DNA from: JAAYXU01 sp050942555
GTDB lineage: Bacteria; Bacillota; Clostridia; Christensenellales; UMGS416
NCBI GenBank assembly: GCA_050942555.1
Contig: JBMNNN010000013.1
Location: forward strand, 1-23,659
Length of the DNA: 23,659 nucleotides
Reading direction: 5' to 3'
The position numbers were made by a program, and so were the translations under genes. The first letter of the stretch is position 1, and every line of letters starts with the position of its first letter. Below the pieces are notes generated by a model, which had not been told where the DNA came from, did not search any database, and saw nothing but the letters and a program-made list of their open reading frames with translations. Of this stretch, positions 1 through 7,558 are shown piece by piece.

Positions 1-76
1 TTATGACTTGCTTGAATTTCCGCTCCCCCAATCAGGTCTTGGATGATTATCTAGCCGTGATGTGAGGTGATGAAGC

Positions 77-101
77 CCTTCCGGTCAGGTCTGCCGGAAG
101 G
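77..101. repeat. Inverted repeat, 8-bp stem
   Basis: CCTTCCGG at 77-84 is the exact reverse complement of CCGGAAGG at 94-101, with a 9-base loop. No T-run follows on either strand, so it is not an obvious intrinsic terminator. It lies 27 bases left of a larger inverted repeat, which makes the whole stretch strongly foldable. Function unknown. Confidence 0.6.
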
Positions 102-128
102 CCGGTTCCCATGATACCACGATTCGCT

Positions 129-181
129 TTGTCAAGGTCGGGTCGTATTTGCTCTGCAAATCTCCACCCTACCCTTGACAA
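129..181. repeat. Large nested inverted repeat (about 53 bases)
   Basis: Three nested pairs of arms share one centre: TTGTCAAGG (129-137) with CCTTGACAA (173-181), GGGT (140-143) with ACCC (166-169), and ATTTGC (147-152) with GCAAAT (156-161), closing on a TCT loop. The result would be a long hairpin with small internal loops, or a cruciform in DNA. The outer right arm also contains a TTGACA hexamer. It could be a structured RNA, a protein-binding site or a remnant repeat; I saw no second copy in the window. Confidence 0.6.
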
Positions 182-266
182 GACCGATCGAAGTTTTTCT
201 TTCGGAAAAGTGTAACCTATGTTTGACGCCCGTACAATTTGACACGATCCTCAAGGGCAAACCTTC

Positions 267-296
267 TTGACAGCGTCCCGGCGTTTCACTTATAAT
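267..296 (+). promoter_or_regulatory. Sigma-A promoter for the rpmH operon
   Basis: A perfect -35 hexamer TTGACA (267-272) and a perfect -10 hexamer TATAAT (291-296) are separated by 18 bases. The start of transcription would fall near base 303, giving a leader of about 80 bases before rpmH. A strong promoter suits a ribosomal protein operon near the replication origin. Confidence 0.85.
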
Positions 297-385
297 ATCA
301 TGGTAATGCCCATAGAATCGGGTTTTTATGCCCCTGAAACAATCGGGCGGCCGACCGCCGCCGTAATGAATAGGAGTTTTCGATC

Positions 386-520
386 ATGCTCAGAACATAC
401 CAGCCGAAAAAACGCCAGCGCAAGGCTGAACACGGATTCCGCAAGCGCATGTCCAAGCGCAGCGGCCGCAATATACTGGCCCGCCGCCGCGCGAAGGGCC
501 GCCGCAAGCTGACGGCTTGA
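386..520 (+). CDS. rpmH: 50S ribosomal protein L34
   Basis: This 44-residue, very basic protein begins MLRTYQPKKRQRK and continues through HGFRKRMS and RNILARRRAKGRRKL, which is the L34 family pattern over its full length (family size about 44-47 residues). L34 is a small structural protein of the large ribosomal subunit that sits in 23S rRNA. The ATG at 386 is preceded by a purine-rich TAGGAG at 371-376. It is the first gene after a strong promoter and is followed 39 bases later by rnpA, the universal bacterial order, so the two are almost certainly co-transcribed. Nothing looks broken; identification rests on the near-complete match to a very conserved family. Confidence 0.97.
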   Translation: MLRTYQPKKRQRKAEHGFRKRMSKRSGRNILARRRAKGRRKLTA

Positions 521-559
521 TGCCCGCGGTGCCTCCCAAGGGCTGCGGGGAGTTCTTTG

Positions 560-919
560 ATGCTGAGCCGTCAATACAGGCTGCGCCGCAACAAGGCGTT
601 CCATACCGTTTACCGACGCGGCCGGACGGTTTCCACCCAGACGCTGTCGCTCGTGTACGCGCGGATAGGCGCGCCCGGTATGTTGCGCGTAGGTTTTTCG
701 GTCAGCAAAAAGATAGGAAACAGCGTGCAGCGGAACCGTGTCAAGCGCCTGCTGCGCGAGAACTGTCGTCTGCTCATACCCGGTATGCGCCGGGGGTACA
801 GCATGATATTTATCGCGCGCAGCGCCGCTCGGGACGCAGGTTTCCAGCGGCTGGGCCGCGATATGGCGAGCCTGCTCGCGCGGGCGCGCATACTGGACCG
901 TCAGGAGGGATCGGGTTGA
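560..919 (+). CDS. rnpA: Ribonuclease P protein component
   Basis: The 119-residue basic protein is the protein subunit of RNase P, which helps the catalytic RNA remove 5' leaders from tRNA precursors. It starts LSRQYRLRRNKAF after the Met, shows the central FSVSKKIGNSVQRNRVKR stretch (about residues 46-63) containing the RNR motif, and ends in a helical tail; length is normal for the family. I chose ATG 560 over TTG 557 because GGGGAG at 547-552 lies 7 bases before the ATG. It is the second gene of the rpmH operon. The stop overlaps the likely TTG start of yidD (TTGA at 916-919), suggesting translational coupling. Confidence 0.95.
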   Translation: MLSRQYRLRRNKAFHTVYRRGRTVSTQTLSLVYARIGAPGMLRVGFSVSKKIGNSVQRNRVKRLLRENCRLLIPGMRRGYSMIFIARSAARDAGFQRLGRDMASLLARARILDRQEGSG

Positions 920-1167
920 GACTGCTGATGGTACTGTTGTGCGCATACAGGAAATATATCAGTCCGCTGCTGCCTTCGGCGTGCCGGTTCTATCCGAGTT
1001 GCTCGGTCTACGCATACGTGGCGATCGGGCGCTTTGGCGCGCTGCGCGGCGGCTGGCTGGCCCTCAAAAGACTGCTGCGGTGCAATCCCCTGTTTCCCGG
1101 CGGGTACGATCCGGTTCCCGATCATATTTCGGCGCCCTCTTCCCCGATGCAGGAAGGAGAAACATAA
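916..1167 (+). CDS. yidD: Membrane protein insertion efficiency factor YidD
   Basis: The 83-residue product has the YidD signature: AYRKYISPLLPSACRFYPSCS near the N-terminus, then GGWLALKRLLRCNP and GGYDPVP. YidD is a small membrane-associated protein, linked in E. coli to the YidC insertion pathway, and is nearly always encoded between rnpA and yidC as here. The conserved cysteines (in CRFYPSC and RCNP) are present. The start is best placed at TTG 916, because AGGAGG at 903-908 sits 7 bases before it and the reading from there, RLLMVLLCAYRKY, matches the usual N-terminal length; ATG 928 would be 19 bases from that site. The gene overlaps the rnpA stop by four bases. Confidence 0.92.
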   Translation: MRLLMVLLCAYRKYISPLLPSACRFYPSCSVYAYVAIGRFGALRGGWLALKRLLRCNPLFPGGYDPVPDHISAPSSPMQEGET

Positions 1168-2028
1168 GTGTATACACTGCTCGAACCGGTTTCTCAGGTA
1201 TTCAAGACTGTTCTGGATTTTCTAAACAGTTTTTTGGGGAACCATGCCTGGTCGATCATACTGCTGACGCTGCTTTTCAGGATTTGTCTGCTGCCGTTCG
1301 ACCTGAAGCAGAAAAAATCCATGCGCCTGCAGAAAGAGATTCAGCCCAAGATCGACGCGCTCAATAAAAAGTACGCCAACGACAAGGATAAGCTCAATCG
1401 GAAGATGATGGAGCTTTACAAGGAGTCGCACTTCAATCCCCTGTCGGGATGTCTGCCGATGCTGCTGCAGTTCCCGATATTTATCGCGTTTTTCGGCGCG
1501 ATCCGAATCGTGTCGGGCGAGGAGATTTACGGGCTCTACGAGTCGATGAAGAATACCGGGAACGCCGTTGTGCAAAACTGGCTCTGGATTCGCAATATCT
1601 GGCAGCCTGATTCCTTTATGGCGCCGGTCATACCGGCGTTCGAGTCGCTGAAAGCCTACGCTTCCTTCGCGAACGTAACCGACTATAATGCCGTGATGGC
1701 AGGGCTAATAAGCCAGTATGAGGGATACTATAACGGATGGTTCATCCTTCCGCTGCTGGCTGGCGCATCGTCATTTTTTCAGACGAAGCTGACACAGCCC
1801 CCGGCGCAGTCCCAGCCCAAGAAAGACAGCGCGAGCCCGTTTTCGGGCAGGGGCATGCAGACCATCTTCCCGATTATTTCGGTATGGTTCTGCGCCACGT
1901 CCAGCGCGATATTCTCCCTGTACTGGCTGACCAGCAATGTGGCGTCGATCGTATCCCACTGGGCCATGGATCGGTTCTACAAGCGGCAGGAAGAGAAAAA
2001 AAAGCTTGAGGGGGGATCTACCCTATGA
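1168..2028 (+). CDS. yidC: Membrane protein insertase YidC/Oxa1 (SpoIIIJ type)
   Basis: This 286-residue protein belongs to the YidC/Oxa1/Alb3 family, which inserts and folds membrane proteins with or without SecYEG. Visible features are a first membrane helix with the conserved arginine in LLFRICLLPF (about residue 38), the basic helical cytoplasmic hairpin rich in K/E (about 45-90), the FNPLSGCLPMLLQFPIFIAFF segment (about 88-108), and two later hydrophobic helices ending in SLYWLTSNVASI. Size fits the short Gram-positive form that lacks the large periplasmic domain. Unlike B. subtilis SpoIIIJ no lipoprotein signal is evident at the N-terminus. GTG 1168 follows AGGAAGGAGA by 7 bases. The stop overlaps the jag start (ATGA at 2025-2028). 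Confidence 0.95.
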   Translation: MYTLLEPVSQVFKTVLDFLNSFLGNHAWSIILLTLLFRICLLPFDLKQKKSMRLQKEIQPKIDALNKKYANDKDKLNRKMMELYKESHFNPLSGCLPMLLQFPIFIAFFGAIRIVSGEEIYGLYESMKNTGNAVVQNWLWIRNIWQPDSFMAPVIPAFESLKAYASFANVTDYNAVMAGLISQYEGYYNGWFILPLLAGASSFFQTKLTQPPAQSQPKKDSASPFSGRGMQTIFPIISVWFCATSSAIFSLYWLTSNVASIVSHWAMDRFYKRQEEKKKLEGGSTL

Positions 2029-2666
2029 GGACCGTCGAAAGTATTGGAAAAACGGTCGACGAGGCAATTGAGACCGGCCTCAGAGAACTGGGGCTTTCGC
2101 CCGAGGAAGCGGTCATCGACGTGCTGGACGAGGGCGGGAAAGGCGTATTTGGACTCTTCGGAGTAAAAATGGCGCGGGTGCGCATTGCCGAGAAGGAGGC
2201 CGAGAATACGGCGGCCGGCCGCGCGGTCCGGTTTCTGTTACAGGTGGCCAGGCTTGCGGGCGTCTCCGATCCGGGCATCGCGGTCGCCGAGGACGAGCAC
2301 GGCATCAAAATCAAAATGGAAGGCGATCGCGTGGGCGCGCTGATCGGGCACCGGGGCGCGACGCTGGACGCGCTGCAGCTCCTGACAGGGCTTGTCGTCA
2401 ACCACCAGAACGGTCGATCCGACGACGAATACCGGCGTGTAACGCTGGACATAGGCAGCTACCGCAAGGAGCGCGAGGAAGCGCTTGAGCGGCTGGCCGC
2501 GCAGATGGCGCAAAAAACGCGCCGGACCGGGCGCAGCGTGTCGCTTGAGCCCATGAACAGCTATGAGCGGCGCATCATTCACGCGGCGCTGGCCAACGAG
2601 AAGGGAATCACGACATTCTCCCAGGGCGAAGAGCCCAACCGCCACGTCGTCATTTCCCTCGAATAG
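2025..2666 (+). CDS. jag: RNA-binding protein Jag (KhpB, SpoIIIJ-associated)
   Basis: The 213-residue protein shows all three Jag parts: an N-terminal Jag_N segment with EEAVIDVLDEGGKGVFGLFG (about 28-47), a KH domain with the GHRG loop in GALIGHRGATLDALQ (about 105-119), and a C-terminal R3H domain with NSYERRIIHAAL (about 178-189). KH and R3H domains bind single-stranded RNA; Jag/KhpB family members act in post-transcriptional control and cell-envelope growth in Gram-positive bacteria. The four-base overlap with yidC indicates translational coupling, as in many Firmicutes. A hairpin follows 28 bases after the stop and probably ends the operon. Confidence 0.95.
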   Translation: MRTVESIGKTVDEAIETGLRELGLSPEEAVIDVLDEGGKGVFGLFGVKMARVRIAEKEAENTAAGRAVRFLLQVARLAGVSDPGIAVAEDEHGIKIKMEGDRVGALIGHRGATLDALQLLTGLVVNHQNGRSDDEYRRVTLDIGSYRKEREEALERLAAQMAQKTRRTGRSVSLEPMNSYERRIIHAALANEKGITTFSQGEEPNRHVVISLE

Positions 2667-2694
2667 CGAAAGGCCACGCCACCAACCGCACAGG

Positions 2695-2730
2695 ACCGGA
2701 ATGAGCGCACCGCCCATTCCGGTTGTTATT
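2695..2730 (+). terminator. Probable terminator between jag and the opposing methyltransferase gene
   Basis: ACCGGAATG (2695-2703) pairs perfectly with CATTCCGGT (2715-2723); inside, GCG (2705-2707) can pair with CGC (2711-2713). A short T-rich tail (TTGTTATT, 2723-2730) follows on the + strand. Position between two convergent genes supports a terminator for the rpmH-jag operon, though the U-tract is weak. Confidence 0.55.
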
Positions 2731-3331
2731 CGGATTTCCTGACGGCCCGATACACATGATAACCCGCGTCCAGGTCCACGCGGCTGCATCCGCCGAAGGC
2801 CTCTTCGAGCGCCCGGCTCACCGAGGACGCGCCCTGTTTCCTTTGCATGACGCACCAAAAAGAGCCGCCGTGGCGCAGATAGCGGGGAGCCTGCACAAAC
2901 CAGGGGTAGTATACGGATTTTCCGGCGCGGACCGGCGGATTGGTCGCGATATGGTCAAAAAGTCCGTCCACAGCGGAAAAGCCGTCGCTGTCCACGATCG
3001 ATGCCGCAACGCCCAGCGTCCGCGCGTTCTCGGCGGCAAGCGCGAGTGCGCGCCTGTTTATGTCAACCAGCACAGCCTCGACGCCGGGCCGCAGCGCAGC
3101 CAGCGTCAGGCCGATGGGGCCGTATCCGCAGCCCAGGTCGAGTATGCGGCCCTCAACGGGCGGGGACGCCGCCAGCATCGCCCTGATGAGCAGCCTGCTT
3201 CCGTAGTCGACCTCCCGGCGGCCGAACACGCCTGCGTCGGTGGCAAATATGAGGGTGCGCTCTGAAATCGTAAGCGAAACGCTTCCCGGCTCATGCGGAA
3301 GCTGTGCGTCGGGGGTATAATAATGGCTCAT
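2726..3331 (-). CDS. Class I SAM-dependent methyltransferase, RsmC/YbxB-like
   Basis: The 201-residue protein has a Rossmann-type methyltransferase fold of the small-ribosomal-RNA methyltransferase (RsmC/RlmG) group: the SAM-binding motif I LDLGCGYGPIG (about 64-74), an acidic motif II at the end of the next strand (VLVDIN, about 87-92), and the catalytic NPPVRAGK (131-138) that marks guanine-N2 methyltransferases. It corresponds to the short single-domain form (YbxB-like, about 200 residues) found in Firmicutes rather than the two-domain E. coli RsmC. The substrate cannot be read from the sequence; 16S rRNA guanine N2 is the usual assumption. ATG 3331 follows GGAGG (on this strand) by 5 bases. 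It is an opposite-strand gene between jag and mnmE, with its own promoter. Confidence 0.85.
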   Translation of the reverse strand: MSHYYTPDAQLPHEPGSVSLTISERTLIFATDAGVFGRREVDYGSRLLIRAMLAASPPVEGRILDLGCGYGPIGLTLAALRPGVEAVLVDINRRALALAAENARTLGVAASIVDSDGFSAVDGLFDHIATNPPVRAGKSVYYPWFVQAPRYLRHGGSFWCVMQRKQGASSVSRALEEAFGGCSRVDLDAGYHVYRAVRKSE

Positions 3332-3365
3332 GAAGGCCTCCCGCGGGAATAACCCGTTTTAGCGC

Positions 3366-3394
3366 ATTATATACGGACGCGCCGGGTCTTTCAA
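3366..3394 (-). promoter_or_regulatory. Sigma-A promoter for the RsmC-like gene
   Basis: Reading the minus strand, TTGAAA (3394-3389) and a perfect TATAAT (3371-3366) are separated by 17 bases. Transcription would start near 3359, about 28 bases before the ATG. I found no equally good promoter for mnmE on the opposite strand in this 92-base gap. Confidence 0.75.
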
Positions 3395-3423
3395 GCGGGC
3401 GGCCCAACGATGGGAGGAAACCG

Positions 3424-4794
3424 ATGATCGCAGCCGATACGATCGCAGCCGTGGCGACGCCGCCCGGCATGGGCGGCGTCGCGGTCGTGCGCATAAGCGG
3501 CCCGGACGCGCGGCGGATACTCATGCGCATATTCGAGCCGGCTGGCGGATGGCGCGGCGGGCCGCGCCCCCGGAGAATGGTATACGGCCGGGTCATGCTG
3601 GACGGGCAGCCTGTGGACGACGCGTTGGCTGTGTATTTTCGCGGTCCGCGCAGCTATACGGGCGAGGATGCGGCCGAGATACACGGGCACGGCGGGTGGA
3701 CAGCGCCCCGCAGGACGCTGGAGGCGGCGCTGGCTGCAGGGGCACGGATGGCCGCGCCGGGCGAATTCACGCAGCGTGCGTTCCACAACGGAAAAATCGA
3801 TCTTTCACAGGCCGAGGCCGTGATGGACATGGTGTCGGCTTCGACCGATTCCGCGGCCCAGGTAGCCTACGGGCAGCTTTCAGGCCGCCTGCGCAGCAGG
3901 GTGGAGGCGGCCCGCAGCGCGCTTCTTGATGCGCTGGCCGGCATCGAGGTGACGATCGACTATCCCGAGGACGATCTGGATGCGCCTACCGCGCAGGAAT
4001 CGATACGGCGCATCGAAGCGATCGCGCGGGATCTTAAGAAGCTCCTTGCGACCGCCCAGGCTGGGCGCATCTACCGCGAAGGCGTGCGCTGCGCGATCGT
4101 CGGCCGCCCCAACGTGGGAAAGTCGTCGCTGCTCAACGCGCTGCTGGGCGAGGATCGGGCCATCGTCACCGATACGCCCGGCACGACGCGGGACACGCTG
4201 GAGGCCGAGATCGACGTGCACGGGCTGCGCGTCGTGGTCGTGGACACGGCAGGCATCCGCGCATCCTCCGACCCGCTCGAGCAAATGGGCGTGGAGCGGG
4301 CCCGCCGCGCGGTATCCGCCGCGGGACTTGCGCTCTTCCTCGTGGACGGAACCCGCCCCATTCGCGACGAGGACCGCGCGCTGTACCGGGAAGTCGCTGC
4401 GCGGCCCCACATCGTGCTGCGCAGCAAGCTGGACGCGGCGGAGCTGTCCGAGGAGGCGGTATCGGAGGCTTTTCCGGGCGCGCCGCTCGTGTCGCTGTCC
4501 GCGAAGACAGGCGAGGGGCTCGACCAGCTGGAGCGTGCGATTCTCGACGTATGCGCCGGGGGCGCGGTGCTGCCGGGCGAGGCGCTGATGTCCAACGTGC
4601 GCCACATCGACGCGGTGCAGCGGGCGCACAGCGAGCTCGACGAAGCGCTCGCGACGCTGCGTTCGGGCTTTCCTCCCGACCTGGCGACCCCGGGTATCCG
4701 GGCGGCCTGGCACGCGCTGGGCGAGGTGACGGGAGGCACCGTGGACGAGGACGTGGTGCGCCATATATTCGCGCATTTCTGCGTGGGCAAGTAG
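3424..4794 (+). CDS. mnmE: tRNA uridine-5-carboxymethylaminomethyl modification GTPase MnmE
   Basis: The 456-residue protein matches MnmE (TrmE) in length and layout. The N-terminal folate-binding part starts with DTIAAVATPPGMGGVAVVR; the helical middle is interrupted by a G domain with GRPNVGKSS (G1, about 227-235), PGTTRDT (G2), DTAG (G3, 274-277), SKLD in place of the usual NKxD (G4, 334-337) and SAK (G5, 359-361). It ends FCVGK, the conserved C-terminal motif whose cysteine is essential in other members. With MnmG it installs the (carboxymethyl)aminomethyl group at U34 of wobble tRNAs. GGAGG (3413-3417) precedes ATG 3424 by 6 bases. mnmG follows after 8 bases. Confidence 0.96.
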   Translation: MIAADTIAAVATPPGMGGVAVVRISGPDARRILMRIFEPAGGWRGGPRPRRMVYGRVMLDGQPVDDALAVYFRGPRSYTGEDAAEIHGHGGWTAPRRTLEAALAAGARMAAPGEFTQRAFHNGKIDLSQAEAVMDMVSASTDSAAQVAYGQLSGRLRSRVEAARSALLDALAGIEVTIDYPEDDLDAPTAQESIRRIEAIARDLKKLLATAQAGRIYREGVRCAIVGRPNVGKSSLLNALLGEDRAIVTDTPGTTRDTLEAEIDVHGLRVVVVDTAGIRASSDPLEQMGVERARRAVSAAGLALFLVDGTRPIRDEDRALYREVAARPHIVLRSKLDAAELSEEAVSEAFPGAPLVSLSAKTGEGLDQLERAILDVCAGGAVLPGEALMSNVRHIDAVQRAHSELDEALATLRSGFPPDLATPGIRAAWHALGEVTGGTVDEDVVRHIFAHFCVGK

Positions 4795-4802
4795 GTGACG
4801 AT

Positions 4803-6689
4803 ATGACCGGATATTATCACGCGGGCGAATACGACGTCGCGGTGGTGGGCGCGGGGCACGCCGGGTGCGAGGCCGCGCTGGCCTGCGCGCGGCTGGGTTT
4901 TCGCACGCTGCTGCTGACGCTCAATCTGGACGGCGTGGCGCTGCTGGCATGCAATCCCGCGATCGGCGGCACGTCGAAGGGGCATCTCGTGCGCGAGGTG
5001 GACGCGCTGGGCGGCGAGATGGGCCGCTGCATCGACCGGACCTGCCTGCAGACCCGCATGATCAATACGTCGAAGGGCCCGGCTGTCCATTCGCTGCGGG
5101 CACAGGCCGATAAGAGGAACTACCAGCGCCTGATGAAACGGACGCTGGAAAACACAGGGAACCTGCGGCTGCGCCAGGGCGAGTGCACGCGGATACTGAC
5201 CCGGTCGGGCCGCGTCTGCGGTTTACTGACCGCCGAGGGGGCGTGCTTTGACTGCCGCGCGGTCGTGATCGCGACCGGCGTATATTTAAAGGGCCGCGTC
5301 ATCATAGGCGAATACAGCACCCAAAGCGGGCCGTTGGGGCTCTTCCCGGCGAACCTCCTGTCCGCGGACCTCATGGAAATGGGATTCAGGCTCATGCGCT
5401 TCAAGACCGGTACGCCCGCGCGGGTGGACCGCCGTACGCTCGATTTCTCGGCGATGACGCCCCAGCCGGGAGATCCCGGCACGCCGCCGTTCTCTTTCAT
5501 GACCGACCGCATCGACTGCCCGCAGATACCATGCCACCTGACATGGACCAACGCCGAGACCCACCGGATCATACGCGACAATCTCGACCGCGCGCCGCTG
5601 TACACCGGGAGTATCTCGGGCGTGGGCGCGCGCTACTGCCCGGCGATCGAGAGCAAGGTGGTGCGCTTTGCCGATAAGGAGCGTCACCAGGTGTTCGTCG
5701 AGCCCGAGGGGAGCGACACGCACGAGATGTACGTGCAGGGCATGTCCACCTCGATGCCCCTCGACGTGCAGGAGGCGATGCTCAAAACCCTTCCGGGGTT
5801 CGAGCGGGTTGAGATCATGCGGCCGGGCTACGCGATCGAGTACGACTGCATCGATTCCACGGCGCTCATGCCCGATCTGCAGAGCCGCCAGATCGCAGGC
5901 CTGTTTGCGGCCGGGCAGATCAACGGAAGCTCGGGCTACGAGGAAGCCGCAGCACAGGGGATCATGGCCGGGATAAACGCCGCGCAGTATCTGCGGGGCG
6001 AGCCGCCGCTGATACTGGGCCGCGACGAGGCATACATCGGCGTACTCATAGACGATCTGGTCACAAAGGGCACCGACGAGCCCTACCGGATGATGACCAG
6101 CCGGGCCGAGCACAGGCTGCTGCTGCGGCAGGACAACGCAGATCTGCGCCTGACCGAAGCAGGCCGCCGCATCGGGCTGGTCAACGACGCACGCTACGAA
6201 AGGATGCAGCGCAAGCGCGAGGCCACCGCCCGCATGATCGCGCATCTTCGGGCGACGCCGGTCCCCGCCGGACAGCCGCTGCGCGCGCTGCTGCGCAGCC
6301 GCGGAGAGCCGTCCGCGACCGCGGGCATGTCGATGGCCGACCTGCTCAAGCGCCCGTCTATCACGCTCGCCGATCTGATCGCGCTCATCCCCGACGCGCC
6401 CGAAGCCCCGCCCGACGCGCTCGAGCAGGCCCAGATCGAGATCAAGTACGAAGGATACATCGCCAAGGAGCGCGAGGCGGTCGCGCGGCAGCGCCGCATG
6501 GAGGATCTTCTGCTGCCGCCCGGGCTTGATTACCATGCGATAACGGGCCTTCGGACCGAGGCGCGCCAGAAGCTTGCCGACAGGAGGCCCCGCAGCGTCG
6601 GCCAGGCTTCCCGTATCCCGGGCGTATCCCCGGCCGACATCGCGGTGCTGCTGCTGGCGCTGCGCCGCTATCAGGGAGCCGCCTCATGA
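4803..6689 (+). CDS. mnmG: tRNA uridine-5-carboxymethylaminomethyl modification enzyme MnmG (GidA)
   Basis: The 628-residue protein is full length for MnmG. It shows the FAD-binding GAGHAGCEAAL motif (about residues 16-26), the CNPAIGGTSKGHLVREVDALGG block just after it, ATGVYLKG, the FKTGTPARV segment and the AGQINGSSGYEEAAAQG region near the middle, and the conserved C-terminal helical domain that contacts MnmE. It is the FAD- and NADH-dependent partner of MnmE in U34 tRNA modification. The open frame extends far upstream inside mnmE, but ATG 4803, eight bases after the mnmE stop and just after AGGTGA, gives the family-standard N-terminus. Its stop overlaps the rsmG start (ATGA, 6686-6689). 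Confidence 0.97.
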   Translation: MTGYYHAGEYDVAVVGAGHAGCEAALACARLGFRTLLLTLNLDGVALLACNPAIGGTSKGHLVREVDALGGEMGRCIDRTCLQTRMINTSKGPAVHSLRAQADKRNYQRLMKRTLENTGNLRLRQGECTRILTRSGRVCGLLTAEGACFDCRAVVIATGVYLKGRVIIGEYSTQSGPLGLFPANLLSADLMEMGFRLMRFKTGTPARVDRRTLDFSAMTPQPGDPGTPPFSFMTDRIDCPQIPCHLTWTNAETHRIIRDNLDRAPLYTGSISGVGARYCPAIESKVVRFADKERHQVFVEPEGSDTHEMYVQGMSTSMPLDVQEAMLKTLPGFERVEIMRPGYAIEYDCIDSTALMPDLQSRQIAGLFAAGQINGSSGYEEAAAQGIMAGINAAQYLRGEPPLILGRDEAYIGVLIDDLVTKGTDEPYRMMTSRAEHRLLLRQDNADLRLTEAGRRIGLVNDARYERMQRKREATARMIAHLRATPVPAGQPLRALLRSRGEPSATAGMSMADLLKRPSITLADLIALIPDAPEAPPDALEQAQIEIKYEGYIAKEREAVARQRRMEDLLLPPGLDYHAITGLRTEARQKLADRRPRSVGQASRIPGVSPADIAVLLLALRRYQGAAS

Positions 6690-7417
6690 ATCCGCTCGAA
6701 GACGTCCTGCGCGCCGGGCTCATGCGGTGGGAGCTCACGCTTACCGGCACGCAGATCGACGCGCTCGTCGGCTACTCCGCGCTTCTCCTCGACGCCAACA
6801 CCCGCATGAACCTGACAGCGGTCACCGAACCTGCGGATTTTGCGCGCAGGCACCTCCTGGACTCGCTGTGTCCACCGGCGCTCCGGTCGATTCCCGAGGG
6901 CGCGTCGGTCATAGACGTGGGAACCGGCGCGGGCCTTCCGGGGGTTCCCCTCGCGATCGCGCGGCCCGACCTGCGGGTGACGCTGGTGGACGCGCGCCGC
7001 AAGAAGGCCGAGTTCGTAGAGAAAGCCATCGCGGCGCTGCGCATAACGAACGCTGCAGCGCTGTGGGGCCGCGCCGAGGACCTGGCGCGCGATCCCCGCC
7101 ACAGGGAGGCCTACGACGTCGCGCTGGCCCGCGCGCTTGCGGCGCTGCCGGTCCTGTCGGAATACCTCCTGCCTTTCGTCCGAACGGGCGGAGCGATGCT
7201 GGCCTGGAAGGGCGCGGCCGCAGAGGAGGAGCTCGATGCCGCACGAGACGCGATCGGCGCGCTGGGAGGCGGCTCCCCCGCGGCGCTTCCCTATGCGATA
7301 TCCGACGAGTTTTGTCGCCTGCGCATCATCGTGATCGACAAGATACGCCCGTCGCCGCCACAATATCCCCGCCCGGCCGGAAAAATCGCAAAAAAGCCGC
7401 TCTCATTACCCGATTAA
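6686..7417 (+). CDS. rsmG: 16S rRNA (guanine(527)-N7)-methyltransferase RsmG (GidB)
   Basis: The 243-residue protein has the RsmG pattern: RMNLTAVTEPADFARRHLLDSL (about 37-58), SAM-binding VIDVGTGAGLPGVPLAI (about 75-91), VTLVDARRKKAEFVEKA, and a C-terminal YPRPAGKIAKKPL that closely fits the family ending. RsmG adds the N7 methyl group to G527 of 16S rRNA in the 530 loop; loss gives low-level streptomycin resistance in several bacteria. The gene is translationally coupled to mnmG by a four-base overlap, and an intrinsic terminator begins 8 bases after its stop, so it closes the mnmE-mnmG-rsmG operon. Confidence 0.96.
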   Translation: MNPLEDVLRAGLMRWELTLTGTQIDALVGYSALLLDANTRMNLTAVTEPADFARRHLLDSLCPPALRSIPEGASVIDVGTGAGLPGVPLAIARPDLRVTLVDARRKKAEFVEKAIAALRITNAAALWGRAEDLARDPRHREAYDVALARALAALPVLSEYLLPFVRTGGAMLAWKGAAAEEELDAARDAIGALGGGSPAALPYAISDEFCRLRIIVIDKIRPSPPQYPRPAGKIAKKPLSLPD

Positions 7418-7425
7418 GACACATG

Positions 7426-7451
7426 AAACCGCGCGAAAACGCGGTTTTTTT
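7426..7451 (+). terminator. Intrinsic terminator after rsmG
   Basis: AAACCGCG (7426-7433) pairs perfectly with CGCGGTTT (7440-7447) around a 6-base loop, and the stem runs into a T-tract (TTTTTTT ending at 7451). This is a textbook Rho-independent terminator eight bases after the rsmG stop; it separates rsmG from noc. Confidence 0.9.
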
Positions 7452-7558
7452 GTCGTACGATTCTTTCTGCCAAAATAAAGGATTTGGACCCATACCGCAG
7501 AATTCATTGGAACAAGCGGGCCTGGCGTCCGCATAAAATCTCCTCTTTCCTTGCATCG

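Larger units (their letters stand above)
1..266. other. Structured non-coding region upstream of rpmH
   Basis: No convincing coding sequence is visible on either strand, and base composition is closer to balanced than in the GC-rich genes that follow. The stretch holds two inverted repeats (listed separately) and several copies of the -35-like hexamer TTGACA, at 175-180 and 239-244, besides the one used by the rpmH promoter. In Firmicutes the segment upstream of rpmH commonly forms one side of oriC, with dnaA beyond it. I looked for TTATCCACA-type DnaA boxes and saw none that match well, so an origin role is only suggested by synteny. Confidence 0.5.

Noticed and set aside
1..266. oriC with DnaA boxes
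   Set aside because: Synteny suggests an origin nearby, but I found no TTATCCACA-like sites with an acceptable match and no AT-rich unwinding stretch.
283..298. parS-like half-site overlapping the rpmH promoter (GTTTCAC)
   Set aside because: Only the left half matches TGTTTCACGTGAAACA; the right half is the -10 hexamer, so the resemblance is likely chance.
557..562. TTG 557 as the rnpA start
   Set aside because: It lies only 4 bases from the GGGGAG ribosome site, whereas ATG 560 has 7-base spacing and the normal N-terminus.
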